Shown here in pieces: positions 1 through 8,207 of a DNA stretch of 64,000 nt (positions are counted from its first letter, which is position 1; the number at the start of each line of letters is the position of its first letter). The notes beneath the pieces are model-generated. The model made no database searches. It was not told where the DNA came from and saw nothing but the letters and a program-made list of their open reading frames with translations. Source of the DNA: Neoroseomonas terrae (GTDB taxonomy: Bacteria; Pseudomonadota; Alphaproteobacteria; Acetobacterales; Acetobacteraceae); assembly GCF_018129025.1 (NCBI RefSeq), contig NZ_JAAEDI010000023.1:41652-105651 (forward strand), written 5' to 3'. Made by a program: the position numbers and the translations under genes.

Positions 1-2
1 CC

Positions 3-266
3 GTCGCCGAATCCGCAGGACTCGCCGGCTTCGACATGGCGGATTGGAGCGCGCTGATGGCACCGCGCGGGACGCCAGCGCCGGTAGTGCGCACGCTGCA
101 CGGCGCCGCCACGGCCGCGCTGCGCGACCCGGAGCTTGTGGCCGCGCTGGGGCAGCGCGGCATCGAATCCACGCCGTCCTCGCCAGAGGAGTGCGGCGCC
201 TTCATCCAGGCTGAGACCGCCAAGTGGCTGCCGGTGGTGCGTGCCTCGGGCGCGCGGCCCGATTGA
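3..266 (+). CDS. Bug/TctC-family periplasmic solute-binding protein, C-terminal part
   Basis: The reading frame is open from the window edge, so only the last 87 residues are present. They match the end of the Bug (tripartite tricarboxylate receptor) fold: a GTPAPVV segment followed by a helix, a PEELVAAL-like helix, a G-x-E-S-T-P-S turn and a final KWLPVVRASGARPD helix. The same ending is seen in complete Bug proteins later in this window. These are secreted periplasmic receptors for organic acids. An amidase gene follows 47 bp downstream on the same strand, so this Bug protein may bring in an amide or carboxylate substrate. The 5' part lies outside the window. Confidence 0.9.
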   Translation, partial: VAESAGLAGFDMADWSALMAPRGTPAPVVRTLHGAATAALRDPELVAALGQRGIESTPSSPEECGAFIQAETAKWLPVVRASGARPD

Positions 267-312
267 TGTGACGCATCCGGCGCGTTAGCTGGATGCAACC
301 GACGGAGGCAGG

Positions 313-1611
313 ATGATGACCGGGCAGCGGCTGAGCGATCTGACAGCGACCGAGACGGCCCGGCGTATCGCCCAGGGCAGCATCACGGCGCGTTCCGTGG
401 TTGAGGCCTGCCTCGAACAGGTGGCGCAGCGCGAACCGGAGGTGCTTGCGTTCGAGTATCTGGACGCGGACGGTGCGCGCCGCGCCGCGGACAGGCTCGA
501 TGCCTCGGGCAAGGCGGCGACGCTGCCGATCCCCGGCGCATGCTTCGCCGTAAAGGACATCATCGATACGGCGGACATGCCGACCGGCTATGGCTCGCCG
601 ATCCACGCTGGGCATCGCCCTTCGGCCGATGCCGCCTGCGTCGCGTTGTCCCGCAAGGCAGGCGGCATTGCGCTTGGCAAGGCCGTCACGACGGAATTCG
701 CCAACGTGCATCCCGGGAAGACGCGGAACCCGCACGATCCGGATCGCACGCCGGGCGGATCCTCGTCCGGTTCGGCGGCGGCGGTGGCGGCGCGGATGCT
801 GCCGCTGGCGCTTGGAACACAGACCACGTCCTCGACCATACGGCCGGCGTCCTTCTGCGGCGTGGTCGGATTCGTGCCGACCTATGGGACGATCAGCGTC
901 TCCGGCGTGCGTGCCGCGGCGGGCTCGCTGGACCGGGTCGGGCTGTTCGCGCGGTCGGTGGACGACATCGCGCTCTACGCAGCCGTCGTGCGCGGCGTGA
1001 CGCCCGGCGACGCACCGTCCGGCCAGGCCTTCGCACCGAGGATCGGGTTCTGCGGCGAGTTCCTGGCGGGTAGGATGGACGCCGGGACAGGTGACGCGCT
1101 GACCGGCCTGACGCGACGCATCGCCACGGCGGGCGCGAGCGTCGGCACCGTAGCCGTCCCCTCCAGCTTCACGCGGCTGACGGAGGAGCATCGCTGGATC
1201 TCGAGCTTCGAGTTCGTGCGCAACTTCACCTACGAGATCGAGAACCACTGGGACCGGATCAGCACGACGCTGCGCGAAGGCCGCATCAGCCATGGCCAGT
1301 CGTGTCCCCCGGAACAGTATCTCGAGGCGCAGCGCCTGGCGAAGGAAGCGCGAGCGCGGGCGGACGCCCTGTTCGGCGATCATGATGTCCTCCTGGCCGC
1401 CTCAGCGGCCGGGGAAGCCCCGAAAGGTTCGGCGACGGGCGATTTCGCTTTCTGTGCGCTGTGGACAGTGCTCGGCCTGCCTGCCGTATCATTACCCCTT
1501 ATGAGCGGCCCCTCGGGCCTGCCCATCGGCGCGCAACTCCTGGGCCGGCCCGGAGACGAAGCGCGGCTGCTGGCAGCCGCCGCGTGGATAATGACGCATG
1601 GTGCCGGATGA
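313..1611 (+). CDS. Amidase signature family hydrolase
   Basis: A 432-residue protein of normal length for the amidase signature family, which hydrolyses carboxamides with a Ser-cisSer-Lys triad. The catalytic lysine is in KDIIDTADMP (Lys81). The Gly/Ser-rich loop TPGGSSSGSAAAVAA spans about 146-160. The nucleophile segment is GTQTTSSTIRPASFCG, with Ser174 at the expected nucleophile position. In most relatives the two residues before that serine are Gly-Gly; here they are Thr-Ser, so substrate range may differ. Start is 313 (MMTG) or the next ATG at 316, behind a GGAGGCAGG ribosome site. The 3' end overlaps the GntR regulator by 14 bp, suggesting one transcript. Family assignment is firm; substrate is unknown. 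Confidence 0.9.
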   Translation: MMTGQRLSDLTATETARRIAQGSITARSVVEACLEQVAQREPEVLAFEYLDADGARRAADRLDASGKAATLPIPGACFAVKDIIDTADMPTGYGSPIHAGHRPSADAACVALSRKAGGIALGKAVTTEFANVHPGKTRNPHDPDRTPGGSSSGSAAAVAARMLPLALGTQTTSSTIRPASFCGVVGFVPTYGTISVSGVRAAAGSLDRVGLFARSVDDIALYAAVVRGVTPGDAPSGQAFAPRIGFCGEFLAGRMDAGTGDALTGLTRRIATAGASVGTVAVPSSFTRLTEEHRWISSFEFVRNFTYEIENHWDRISTTLREGRISHGQSCPPEQYLEAQRLAKEARARADALFGDHDVLLAASAAGEAPKGSATGDFAFCALWTVLGLPAVSLPLMSGPSGLPIGAQLLGRPGDEARLLAAAAWIMTHGAG

Positions 1612-2293
1612 TCGGCTGACGGCCGCGCTGCTGACGCAGCCGCAGGCCACCGAGCACAAGACGCATGCCGACCGCGTCTTCGAGGAGATCGAGCGCGCGA
1701 TCGTCACCGGCCAGTTCGCACCCGAAACCCGGCTCGGTGAGGAGACACTGGCCGAGCGGTTCGGCGTCAGCCGCGGACCACTACGCGAGGCGCTGCGGCA
1801 ACTGGAGGGGCGTGGACTGGTCGTGCGGCTGCCGCACGCCGGCGTGCGCGTGGTGTCCCTGGGGCATGCCGACCTCATCGAGCTGTACGAGGTCCGCGCC
1901 AATCTGGAAGGGCTCGCCTGCCGCCTCGCGGCGCAGCGCATCAGCGACTCCGAAGCGACGGCGCTGGAAGCCTTGCTGCGCCAGCATGGGGATGAGGAAG
2001 GTGTGCGCACTGGCACGGCCTATTTCCAGGAACACGGCAGCTTCGATTTTCACTTCGCCATCGCGCGGCTTTCAAAGTCCCGCCGGCTGGAGAAGCTTCT
2101 CTGTGACGACCTGTATTCGCTGACGCGCCTGTTCAGGTTTCGGACCGGCCACAAGCCAGGTCGGCCACGCCAGGCCTATGACGACCACCTGCGCATCTGC
2201 GAGGCACTAGGCCGCCGTGATGCGGAGCTGGCCGAGTTGCTCATGCGGCGCCATATCGAGGCTGCGTGCAAGGAGCTGCAGGCGATGACGTGA
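1598..2293 (+). CDS. GntR-family transcriptional regulator with FCD ligand domain
   Basis: A 231-residue regulator. Residues about 20-85 form the GntR winged helix: the VFEEIERAIVTGQF helix, then LGEETLAERFGVSRGPLREALRQLEGRGLV as the HTH and wing. Residues about 90-225 form the all-helical FCD effector domain, with the metal-binding pattern D/H-rich FDFHFAIARLS and a final RHIEAACKEL helix. It starts inside the amidase gene, so the two are probably co-transcribed, and it likely controls the amidase and the preceding Bug gene in response to an organic acid. The right boundary of this chromosomal segment is close, since mobile DNA starts near 2496. Confidence 0.9.
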   Translation: MVPDDRLTAALLTQPQATEHKTHADRVFEEIERAIVTGQFAPETRLGEETLAERFGVSRGPLREALRQLEGRGLVVRLPHAGVRVVSLGHADLIELYEVRANLEGLACRLAAQRISDSEATALEALLRQHGDEEGVRTGTAYFQEHGSFDFHFAIARLSKSRRLEKLLCDDLYSLTRLFRFRTGHKPGRPRQAYDDHLRICEALGRRDAELAELLMRRHIEAACKELQAMT

Positions 2294-2495
2294 ACCGCAC
2301 ATGACAGCGGTTCACGACGCAGGAGAAGCCATCTGCATGCAGCGTTGGCTCAGAAGGAAGCCGGAGTGCCGCCAGTCTGTCCAGAATGCGCGCCGCACCT
2401 CGCGCAGCCGCAGAGAACTGCGGCCGCAGCCAGCCTAAGCTTGGGAGCAAACAGGAAGTTTGGCTGAAGCCGCGCGAAATCGGCCAGAAAGACAA
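2294..2495. other. Intergenic stretch, no gene seen
   Basis: Reading frames here have no family resemblance and no convincing ribosome site. It is the chromosomal flank immediately left of the 27-bp repeat that marks the island boundary. Confidence 0.5.
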
Positions 2496-2522
2496 GGAGA
2501 ACTGGCGGAGGGGATGTCCGCC
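2496..2522 (+). repeat. Left copy of 27-bp direct repeat, putative attL core
   Basis: Perfectly identical to 12273-12299. Within it, GGCGGA (2504-2509) and TCCGCC (2517-2522) are inverted around the 7-bp GGGGATG. This is the geometry of a tyrosine-recombinase core site with a 7-bp overlap. Confidence 0.7.
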
Positions 2523-2567
2523 CATATCCGCACAACACCAAGGACTTTGTCGACATTTGGTCACTCA

Positions 2568-2587
2568 GTCCACAATTCAGTCCACAA
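2568..2587 (+). promoter_or_regulatory. Paired GTCCACAA arm-type repeats at left island end
   Basis: Two GTCCACAA octamers at 2568-2575 and 2580-2587, 12 bp apart, lie 46 bp inside the left core repeat. The same pair with the same spacing recurs at 12136-12155 near the right core repeat. Confidence 0.6.
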
Positions 2588-2816
2588 ACAGATGACTGGC
2601 TGCGGTGGGATGGCACGGGATGCGGAGTTCCCTGCCGGCAAATCATCTTCGGACCCTGCCCTGCCCCGCCTGCCTGCCTGCCGGGGATGATTCAAAGTGC
2701 GCAGCTTCCCCCTTCCCAGAAAGTCCATCCCTCTGCGTGGGTTGCCAGCCCTAACCACTGCCGAATCGGCGCCTTCCCAGGTATCTCCAGGCTCGCGACT
2801 AGCGAGAGAGGAATCG

Positions 2817-2969
2817 ATGGGACTGCGACGCACGCCCAACACCCGCGCGAGCTTGCGCGACAGCGACGAAGGTCGGGCTGCGCGTTGCGCCGCCCACGGG
2901 GCTGTTTTCCAGTACGTCGCCTGCCTCGTCGCGGCTGGCGGCATCGTCGCTTGGGCGGTCCTTCGCTGA
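2817..2969 (+). CDS. Small protein with C-terminal membrane span
   Basis: Fifty residues starting at ATG 2817, seven bases after a GAGAGAGGA ribosome site. The first 27 residues are polar and Arg-rich. Residues about 30-49 (VFQYVACLVAAGGIVAWAVL) form one strongly hydrophobic helix that ends at the C-terminus, which predicts a tail-anchored or single-span inner-membrane peptide. No family is recognised. It is one of several minute membrane peptides scattered through the island. Confidence 0.55.
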   Translation: MGLRRTPNTRASLRDSDEGRAARCAAHGAVFQYVACLVAAGGIVAWAVLR

Positions 2970-3105
2970 GGGCTACGCGGCGCGCGTCCGGGCTACCGCG
3001 CCTCGCGCGCGACGGCCGCCCTCGATGAGGTCGACGCGCGAATAGTTGAGAATTGGCGATCCTTATTCTCGATTATGGTTCATGGCACGTCGAGGTGGAA
3101 CCGAC

Positions 3106-3390
3106 ATGCCCGATGGGGTGCATCTTCGAGGGATGTATAGCCGTTACATGGACGAGGCGCGTGCGCTGCCGGGCAGTCGACGCCTTGTCGATAAGATTCT
3201 CATCCCCTTTCATCAGGCTTGTGACCAGCAAGATCTGGAAGTCGCGGCACGTCTCCTCAAGATCGTCGAGGTCATGCTTCAGAAACCCGCCGCCACAATC
3301 CACGCGGATCGCCGGAGGACCGTGCAATTACTAGTCGCGGCTCATGAACGCCTGTGGCTGCTGAAGCATCCTGAAGCGCAGGGGCACTAG
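3106..3390 (+). CDS. Conserved small helical protein of alphaproteobacteria
   Basis: Ninety-four residues from ATG 3106, preceded by GAGGTGG. The sequence RRLVDKILIPFHQACDQQDL, then EVAARLLKIVEVML, then a basic RRR turn and LVAAHERLWLLKHPE, fits a compact helical hairpin protein that I recall as a recurrent hypothetical family in this class of bacteria. In-frame starts also exist at 3046 and 3082, but 3106 has the best ribosome site. Function is unknown. It stands just before a convergent HTH gene. Confidence 0.65.
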   Translation: MPDGVHLRGMYSRYMDEARALPGSRRLVDKILIPFHQACDQQDLEVAARLLKIVEVMLQKPAATIHADRRRTVQLLVAAHERLWLLKHPEAQGH

Positions 3391-3409
3391 AGATGTCGCG
3401 TTCGCATAC

Positions 3410-3637
3410 CTAACCGCGGCGGCTTCTGGCGACGACAACTAGGGCCGCGAAGTCCTCGAATGCTTTGTCCAGCCTCGCTCTCGATCGAAGGATACCGGCG
3501 AAGCGAGATTGCGAAACGCCCATCGCCTTGGCTGCTTGGGGCTTCGTCATGCCTGACTCCACGAGCTGGGCAGCTCGTCGCTGCCGAGCATCTGCGGTTC
3601 GCCAGGTGGATTCCCCGGATTCTTTATGAATTCGCAT
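3410..3637 (-). CDS. Small helix-turn-helix protein
   Basis: A 75-residue minus-strand protein. Residues about 17-52 (RQRRAAQLVESGMTKPQAAK, then AMGVSQSRFAGILRSRARL) form a resolvase-like HTH: a first helix, the turn GMTKPQAAKAMGVS and a recognition helix. It is probably a DNA-binding regulator of island genes. The upstream region (3676-3704 on the plus strand) carries a good minus-strand -35 element, TTGACA, at 3699-3704. No effector domain is present. Confidence 0.65.
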   Translation of the reverse strand: MRIHKESGESTWRTADARQRRAAQLVESGMTKPQAAKAMGVSQSRFAGILRSRARLDKAFEDFAALVVVARSRRG

Positions 3638-3698
3638 GAGATCGTTTCTTCGGCCGCTTGTTGGTGTGTCGTATTAAATTTGTTCCAATATCGGATTT

Positions 3699-3704
3699 TG
3701 TCAA
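3699..3704 (-). promoter_or_regulatory. Possible -35 element upstream of the HTH gene
   Basis: The minus strand reads a perfect TTGACA here. The region 17-20 bp downstream is AT-rich (AAATTTAATA) and could hold a -10, but no unambiguous hexamer is seen. Confidence 0.35.
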
Positions 3705-3884
3705 CGCGCTCGCGCCGCAGCCACGCGAACGCGGTGAACCGTGCCGCCGGCACCTGCTGACCACGGAGACGTGCACGCTCTTACGTGAATGCAATTGGAC
3801 CGCAGTTCTGTAAGGGCGCTCACTCAGAAAGCGCCTCACGCGCCACCGTGCCGGCCTAACCCGCAGCGCTTGCAGGAGATCGTC

Positions 3885-3971
3885 GTGAGCAGTTGTGGCC
3901 TTTGGTTGTCGGCGGCCGGGCTCGTCGTTGCTTGGTTGGCTGCATGCGCGTCAATCTTCCTGACGCTCTGA
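3885..3971 (+). CDS. Tiny single-span membrane peptide
   Basis: Twenty-eight residues starting at GTG 3885, behind CAGGAGATC. Almost the whole peptide after the first five residues is one hydrophobic helix (LWLSAAGLVVAWLAACASIF). It is too short for normal gene finding. Support is the ribosome site, the clean hydrophobic span and the presence of similar peptides nearby. Confidence 0.4.
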   Translation: MSSCGLWLSAAGLVVAWLAACASIFLTL

Positions 3972-4112
3972 CGGTGCCAACCGCCCCGCTGAGCAGGGCA
4001 CGCACGCGGTCCCGAGGACGAACAGGCGGCAGGAACCGCAACGTTCAAAGCGAGTAGATTTCGGGCGCTGAGTGCTTTCCGAACAACCCTCCGACTCGCG
4101 CTGCCAGGGATT

Positions 4113-4472
4113 GTGAATGCAGGTGCCGCGCTTGCCATCAAACTGGCCGCCGATACCGGGCGTTTGGCTGTCTCGATCAGGCTGGTCATGGCGATGGCAC
4201 AGGGCGATCAGGAGGCCACAGCGCTCGTTCGCGCGATCGAGCAGAAGGCCGCCGACTTCACCGCGAACCCCGCGAAAGCGAACCGGCTCGGCTACTTCCG
4301 CGGGCACGACCTAACCCCCGCAATGAGCGGAGAGACCGCCCGACCCAGCATCCATGATGACTACGCTGCGTGGCTTCGGGCCGTGGCCGAGCGCGACCTT
4401 GCCGGCCGCGAATATCGGTTCGACAAAGCACCGGAAGCGCCCGGCGGGATTCGATTGATACTGCTGCGGTAA
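4113..4472 (+). CDS. Hypothetical protein
   Basis: A 119-residue frame with a GTG start. The ribosome site (CCAGGGA) is close to the start, so the true start may be internal. The N-terminal 40 residues are Ala-rich and helical, and the C-terminal half contains DDYAAWLRAVAERDLAGREYRF. No family is recognised. It reads in the same direction as the next small gene and a terminator. Support is moderate only. Confidence 0.45.
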   Translation: MNAGAALAIKLAADTGRLAVSIRLVMAMAQGDQEATALVRAIEQKAADFTANPAKANRLGYFRGHDLTPAMSGETARPSIHDDYAAWLRAVAERDLAGREYRFDKAPEAPGGIRLILLR

Positions 4473-4540
4473 GGCCGTCGAGTTATCGCCTTCTGTCCTG
4501 TATCGTGCTGCGCGGCCGCACGTGGTCGTCTAGGAACACC

Positions 4541-4807
4541 ATGGAAAAGATCGACGCAAAGATCCTCGGCATGGTCTCGGTGACGCTGCTGACGCGGCTC
4601 ACTGGGCAATTGGAGCGCGAGGGTGTGTTGCCGCGCGGCTGGACTGCGACCGAACTGCGCGACATCGCCGCGACCGCCGAGACGAACATCCTCCGCGGCA
4701 GCGATCCTGAGTTCCACCACGCCTTTGCGAGGGCACTCCAGCGCATCGCTCAAGTGTGCCTGCAGCCGGTTCCGGAAGGAAACGCTGAGGCGAAGGAGCC
4801 GGCCTAG
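4541..4807 (+). CDS. Hypothetical 88-residue protein
   Basis: Starts at ATG 4541, six bases after AGGAA. The sequence is a balanced, mostly helical small protein (EKIDAKILGMVSVTLLTRLT at the N-terminus; GWTATELRDIAATAETNILR in the middle). It has no signal peptide or membrane span and no recognised family. A strong rho-independent terminator follows 81 bp downstream on the same strand, which supports it being a real transcribed gene. Confidence 0.55.
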   Translation: MEKIDAKILGMVSVTLLTRLTGQLEREGVLPRGWTATELRDIAATAETNILRGSDPEFHHAFARALQRIAQVCLQPVPEGNAEAKEPA

Positions 4808-4887
4808 GCAGCCCGGCGATGGTCTGGCAGCCTACCCGGACCGCGCGGTCACTCGAACCAGGGATCGTGACGGAGAGCACAAACTCG

Positions 4888-4917
4888 CCCGCCGACTTGC
4901 GCTCGGCGGGCTTTTTG
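4888..4917 (+). terminator. Rho-independent terminator
   Basis: An 8-bp stem CCCGCCGA/TCGGCGGG with a 7-nt loop, followed by CTTTTTG. It ends the 4113-4807 transcription unit. Confidence 0.8.
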
Positions 4918-5113
4918 TTGGGCGGTTCGACCGATCTAGCTGCCGCCACCGCCCTGCAGTGGCGGCCTCCACTCTGAGAGCCTTTAGGAGGCGCAGTCGG
5001 CCCCTTCGCTCCAACATCACCGTCTTTGTGCGTGACTGCCGCGCAACTGCCCGGCTAACCATCGCTTTCGTGATTAGCTGATCTACGAGACAAAGCGCTG
5101 GGGGGCGGGGTGA

Positions 5114-5575
5114 ATGACTGAATTGCGTGACGCATACCATCGCGCGTGCGTGGAGTTGGAAGTTGCGGCACGCGTACTGCAAGCTGCTGAGGCCAGGTTC
5201 CGCACGGCTCAGGCCCGATGCGAGGAGATCGAGAGCGCGCTGGGAATGACCAAGCTCAGTACGTGCCCGTTTCCTGAAGTCCCTAAGTCGCGCCTTGTCG
5301 CGCCAGACGCCAGGAGCACACGCCCTGGCTTAGCTTTGCTTTCCCTGGTGGCCAGTGGCACGAGAATACTGCGCCGCCCCCCGGAGTGGAACGCCATGGC
5401 GGCCGGCGTACTGATCGCGATGATCCTTTCCGCGGCATACGCAAGTAGCTTGCGTTGGTCTGAACAGATGTACCAAGAAGCGTTGAACTACGCGCCCTTC
5501 GTTGGGGAGGGTGACACTGGTGTTTGGGCCAGTGTCGCCGCGATCTTTGGCGAAGACACCGCGGAGGCTCAGTAG
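5114..5575 (+). CDS. Hypothetical coiled-coil protein with one membrane span
   Basis: A 153-residue protein starting at ATG 5114 behind GGGGCGGGG. Residues 1-42 form a charged helix with heptad character (AYHRACVELEVAARVLQAAE), giving a probable coiled coil. Residues about 97-112 (MAAGVLIAMILSAAYA) are a single membrane span. The C-terminal 40 residues are acidic. No family is recognised. A convergent terminator and a small membrane-peptide gene on the opposite strand follow. Confidence 0.55.
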   Translation: MTELRDAYHRACVELEVAARVLQAAEARFRTAQARCEEIESALGMTKLSTCPFPEVPKSRLVAPDARSTRPGLALLSLVASGTRILRRPPEWNAMAAGVLIAMILSAAYASSLRWSEQMYQEALNYAPFVGEGDTGVWASVAAIFGEDTAEAQ

Positions 5576-5616
5576 CGCTTTCAGTCCGCCTCGGCACCCG
5601 CGCGGCCTGTTGGGCG

Positions 5617-5650
5617 ATAAAAGCCGCCCGCCGCGGGAAGCGACGGGCGG
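5617..5650 (-). terminator. Rho-independent terminator on the minus strand
   Basis: Read on the minus strand: stem CCGCCCG/CGGGCGG with a 13-nt loop, then CTTTTATC. It is placed to end the minus-strand small membrane gene at 5805-5948. Confidence 0.65.
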
Positions 5651-5804
5651 AGGAAGATGGGTGCGAGGTACGATTGCCCTCGGAGGGCAGTGCTAGAACC
5701 TCGCCGGACCGCCGGAGTTTCGCAACGACCCAGCCGCGGACCGAGCTTTTCGTCGGCGGACGCACGCGCCGGCGATCCTTCGGAAGGTCACGGTGATGGA
5801 AGCG

Positions 5805-5948
5805 TCAAATGCCGGCCATCTCCGCTAGGGTCGAAGGCTCGTCCTCCGGTGACGCGACGGTGCCCAGCAACACTGTGCCAGCGATCAACAGCAGCAGGGC
5901 CGCTGACGCGAGCAGGGCGGCCAGGGCGATCCCAGGAAATCGCTTCAT
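5805..5948 (-). CDS. Small membrane protein, paralog of 8432-8575
   Basis: Forty-seven residues from the ATG at 5948: a short basic start (MKRFPG), a hydrophobic span of about 23 residues (IALAALLASAALLLLIAGTV) and a short acidic tail with SPEDEPSTLAEM. An equally long gene at 8432-8575 has the same layout and clear identity in the span (LASAAL-LL-AGT) and the A-S-x-D/E tail. The DNA upstream of both genes also matches (5990-6022 and 8619-8657). The role is unknown; a type I toxin-like or regulatory membrane peptide is possible. Confidence 0.6.
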   Translation of the reverse strand: MKRFPGIALAALLASAALLLLIAGTVLLGTVASPEDEPSTLAEMAGI

Positions 5949-6238
5949 GGTTGTACGGTGCCGGCAGCGCGAGCTTTGTGAAGGCCCCATTCGCTCACGG
6001 AGCGATCAACCCCGTTATCCACCGTTTCATCAACGCAACTCTTTTTCTGAGGACGCAACCATTACGCGGTGAGGGGCTGCATCACGCAATCAGGCCGCCC
6101 GCCAAGCTCCACCGCTGGGCGCTCGGGCGGCGTTGCCGTCTGCCGGCGTTGTCGACGGGGGCAAGTTCTCCGTCCTTCCCGGCATACCCTCTTTTGTGGG
6201 CATCGCGCCGGCCGCTGGCGAGTTAGCATTGCAACACG

Positions 6239-6664
6239 ATGACGACTCCGAAAGCAGATGAGCCAAAGGCCCTCCGAAAGGCCGATAGGCGCTTGCTTAA
6301 GCCGCTCGCGGATTTGCAGGCGAGCGCCGACGCGACGGTCATTCAAGAACTGTGGCAGACCATCTTGGAACGTCGTGCGAGCCGTCCGACCGCGTCGCAC
6401 TCTGCACGCCTCCTTGCCAAGGGACGGACGCGGATGGCGCAGAAGCTGGGCGAGGAAGTCGTCGAGTGCGCCATCGCGGCTCTGGGGCTTGATCGCCGCG
6501 AGACAGTGCTGGAGAGTGCCGACGTGATTTACCACCTCGTCGCGCTATGGGTCGATTTGGGGATCCAGCCGCAAGAGATCTGGAACGCGTTGACTCAGCG
6601 CGGAGATTTGCTCGACGGCCTTCCCGCGAGCGTTGATGCGTCGCATCACGCTCGGCACTCTTGA
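6239..6664 (+). CDS. Phosphoribosyl-ATP pyrophosphohydrolase-like protein (HisE/MazG superfamily)
   Basis: A 141-residue protein. Residues about 57-115 carry the all-alpha NTP pyrophosphohydrolase signature as found in HisE: S-H-S-A-R-L-L-A-K-G, then KLGEEVVECAIAA, then ESADVIYHLVALWVDLGI. The paired Glu residues (EEVVE) and E-x-A-D are the metal ligands. The first 35 residues are an extra basic extension not usual in HisE. It stands alone, without other his genes, inside a mobile island. It may be a spare histidine gene or a house-cleaning nucleotide pyrophosphatase rather than part of histidine synthesis. Confidence 0.75.
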   Translation: MTTPKADEPKALRKADRRLLKPLADLQASADATVIQELWQTILERRASRPTASHSARLLAKGRTRMAQKLGEEVVECAIAALGLDRRETVLESADVIYHLVALWVDLGIQPQEIWNALTQRGDLLDGLPASVDASHHARHS

Positions 6665-6769
6665 CACCCCTGCTACATCGGTCACCAGCCCGGCAGGCCG
6701 GGGCAGATCGTGGGGAAGACGGTGACGGTGAGGGTGGCCGACGGGACACCAGCAATTCTATGCTGCGAC

Positions 6770-7583
6770 TACTTAGGCTAGGCCGTAGACTCATAAGCCC
6801 TGAGCCGCAGCCGCATTGAGGCGAGTTGGACCATGGCAAGGAAGTTGGCGGCGAGCTTGTCGTAGCGGGTGGCGACGCGGCGGAAGTGCTTCAGCTTGGA
6901 GAAGAATCGTTCGATGAGGTTGCGCTCGCGATAGAGTCGCTTGCTGAAGCACGGCTTCCAGCGTCGGTTGCTCTTGGGTGGGATGTTGGGCGTGGCGCCC
7001 TGGTCCTGGATCAGTCCGCGAATGCGGTCGGCGTCGTAGGCCTTGTCCGCCAGCACGATTGTGCGCGGGCCGAGGTGGTCAAGCAGCGTATAGGCGATCT
7101 GGCCGTCGTGGGTCTGTCCAGCGGTCAGGCCGAGCCGGATCGGGAGGCCTTGCGCGTCGACGACGACATGGATCTTGGTCGTGAGCCCGCCACGCGATCG
7201 ACCGAGACAGTGATCTGCACCCCCTTTTTTGCCGTCGCGGCCTGCTGGTGGGCGCGAACGGAGGTGCTATCGATCATCTGAATGGCGCCGTCGTGAGCGG
7301 CAGTGATGGCGTCCATCAGCCGATCCCACACGCCGGCCTTTCGCCATCGCACGAAGCGGTTGTAACAGGTGGTGCGCGGGCCATAGCGCTCGGGCAGGTC
7401 GCGCCACGGCGCACCGGACCGCAGCACCCAGAAGATGCCATTCAGCACACGGCGGTCATCGACGCGCGGCACGCCACGAGACTTGTTGGGCAGGAGCGGC
7501 TCGATCACGCGCCACTCGAAGTCGGTCAGGTCATATCGGCTCATGCCGACGCTGAATCAGACTTCAGCGCGGCGAGAAAGCCG
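6770..7583 (-). mobile_element. IS5-family insertion sequence (IS427-like)
   Basis: Defined by a two-frame transposase (6778-7544) filling almost the whole element. The right end lies between 7545 and 7583, directly against the stop codon of the kinase gene. The left end lies within about 10-20 bp of the transposase stop. The two ends share only weak inverted similarity by eye, so exact terminal repeats and target duplication were not fixed. Confidence 0.75.
6778..7544 (-). CDS. IS5-family transposase, produced by -1 frameshift
   Basis: The first frame starts at 7544 (MSRYDLTDFEWRVIEPLLP), has the DUF4096-type N-terminus, and carries the first catalytic Asp in MIDSTSVRAHQQ. An A6G5 slippery run at 7220-7230 (minus strand) allows a -1 shift into the second frame. 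That frame supplies LADKAYDADRIR with the second Asp and RNLIERFFSKLKHFRRVATR with the catalytic Glu, ending AYESTA. The joined protein is about 255 residues, normal for this group, in which frameshift expression is known. The DDE triad appears complete, so the element may be active. Confidence 0.85.
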
Positions 7584-8135
7584 CTAGCCGGCGGAGGTGG
7601 TTCGTCTGACCGTTTTCATCATCTGAAGGATTGCGTCAGCCGCCTGTTGTGGGGCGGTTGTTCCAGTGTCGATCCGCATCGCGGGCTGCGGCATGGCCTG
7701 CATGCACGCGGCCATCGAAGATCGGAGGTCTCGAAGAATTGCTGGGGACCGAAGCTTGCCGAAGGCCATGCGAGTAGGTTCAACGAGCCGGCGTTCCTGC
7801 TCGTCCGCCGCCACATCCAACGCTACGAAGATCACTTCACCGTCCACTGCTTCGACCAGACGCGACACGCGTTCCGGGAAGTCATTGGTCACGGTAGGTT
7901 CCGGAGCAAAGGTAAAGATCAACGATTGCCCTGCCTTGGCTGCTGTAGAAATAGTCTCAATCCAGAAATGCTCTCGCAACTGGATGAACTCTTGCGAGCC
8001 GAATGGAAATACGGCTGCAACGGCATCAACAATCAGATGATTATGAAACAGCGGCAGGCTGGCGCGCTCGGCAACCAGGCGGGCAATGGTCAGCTTACCC
8101 GAGGCAACAGGACCATAGATGAAGAGCAGGCGCAT
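7584..8135 (-). CDS. P-loop kinase-like ATPase
   Basis: A 183-residue protein beginning MRLLFIYGPVASGKLTIARL. GPVASGK (residues 8-14) is a Walker A motif at the usual place for small-molecule kinases. Further features are a FHNHLIVD segment at 30-37, a hydrophobic Walker-B-like strand (VIFVALDV), and Arg-rich QERRLVEPTR resembling a lid. The layout suggests a shikimate/gluconate-kinase-type phosphotransferase or a resistance kinase; the substrate is unknown. The stop codon lies at the IS boundary, so the original C-terminus may have been altered by the insertion. Confidence 0.7.
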   Translation of the reverse strand: MRLLFIYGPVASGKLTIARLVAERASLPLFHNHLIVDAVAAVFPFGSQEFIQLREHFWIETISTAAKAGQSLIFTFAPEPTVTNDFPERVSRLVEAVDGEVIFVALDVAADEQERRLVEPTRMAFGKLRSPAILRDLRSSMAACMQAMPQPAMRIDTGTTAPQQAADAILQMMKTVRRTTSAG

Positions 8136-8207
8136 AGCGCGTTACCCTACCTCTTCAGCCCCAAGCATTCCACCACCTCAGTGACCTCTCATTTATGGGT
8201 TCACAGC

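Noticed and set aside
202..1383. A 393-residue minus-strand frame opposite the amidase gene
   Set aside because: It is the complement shadow of a real amidase in GC-rich DNA; it has Arg/His-rich nonsense composition and no domain.
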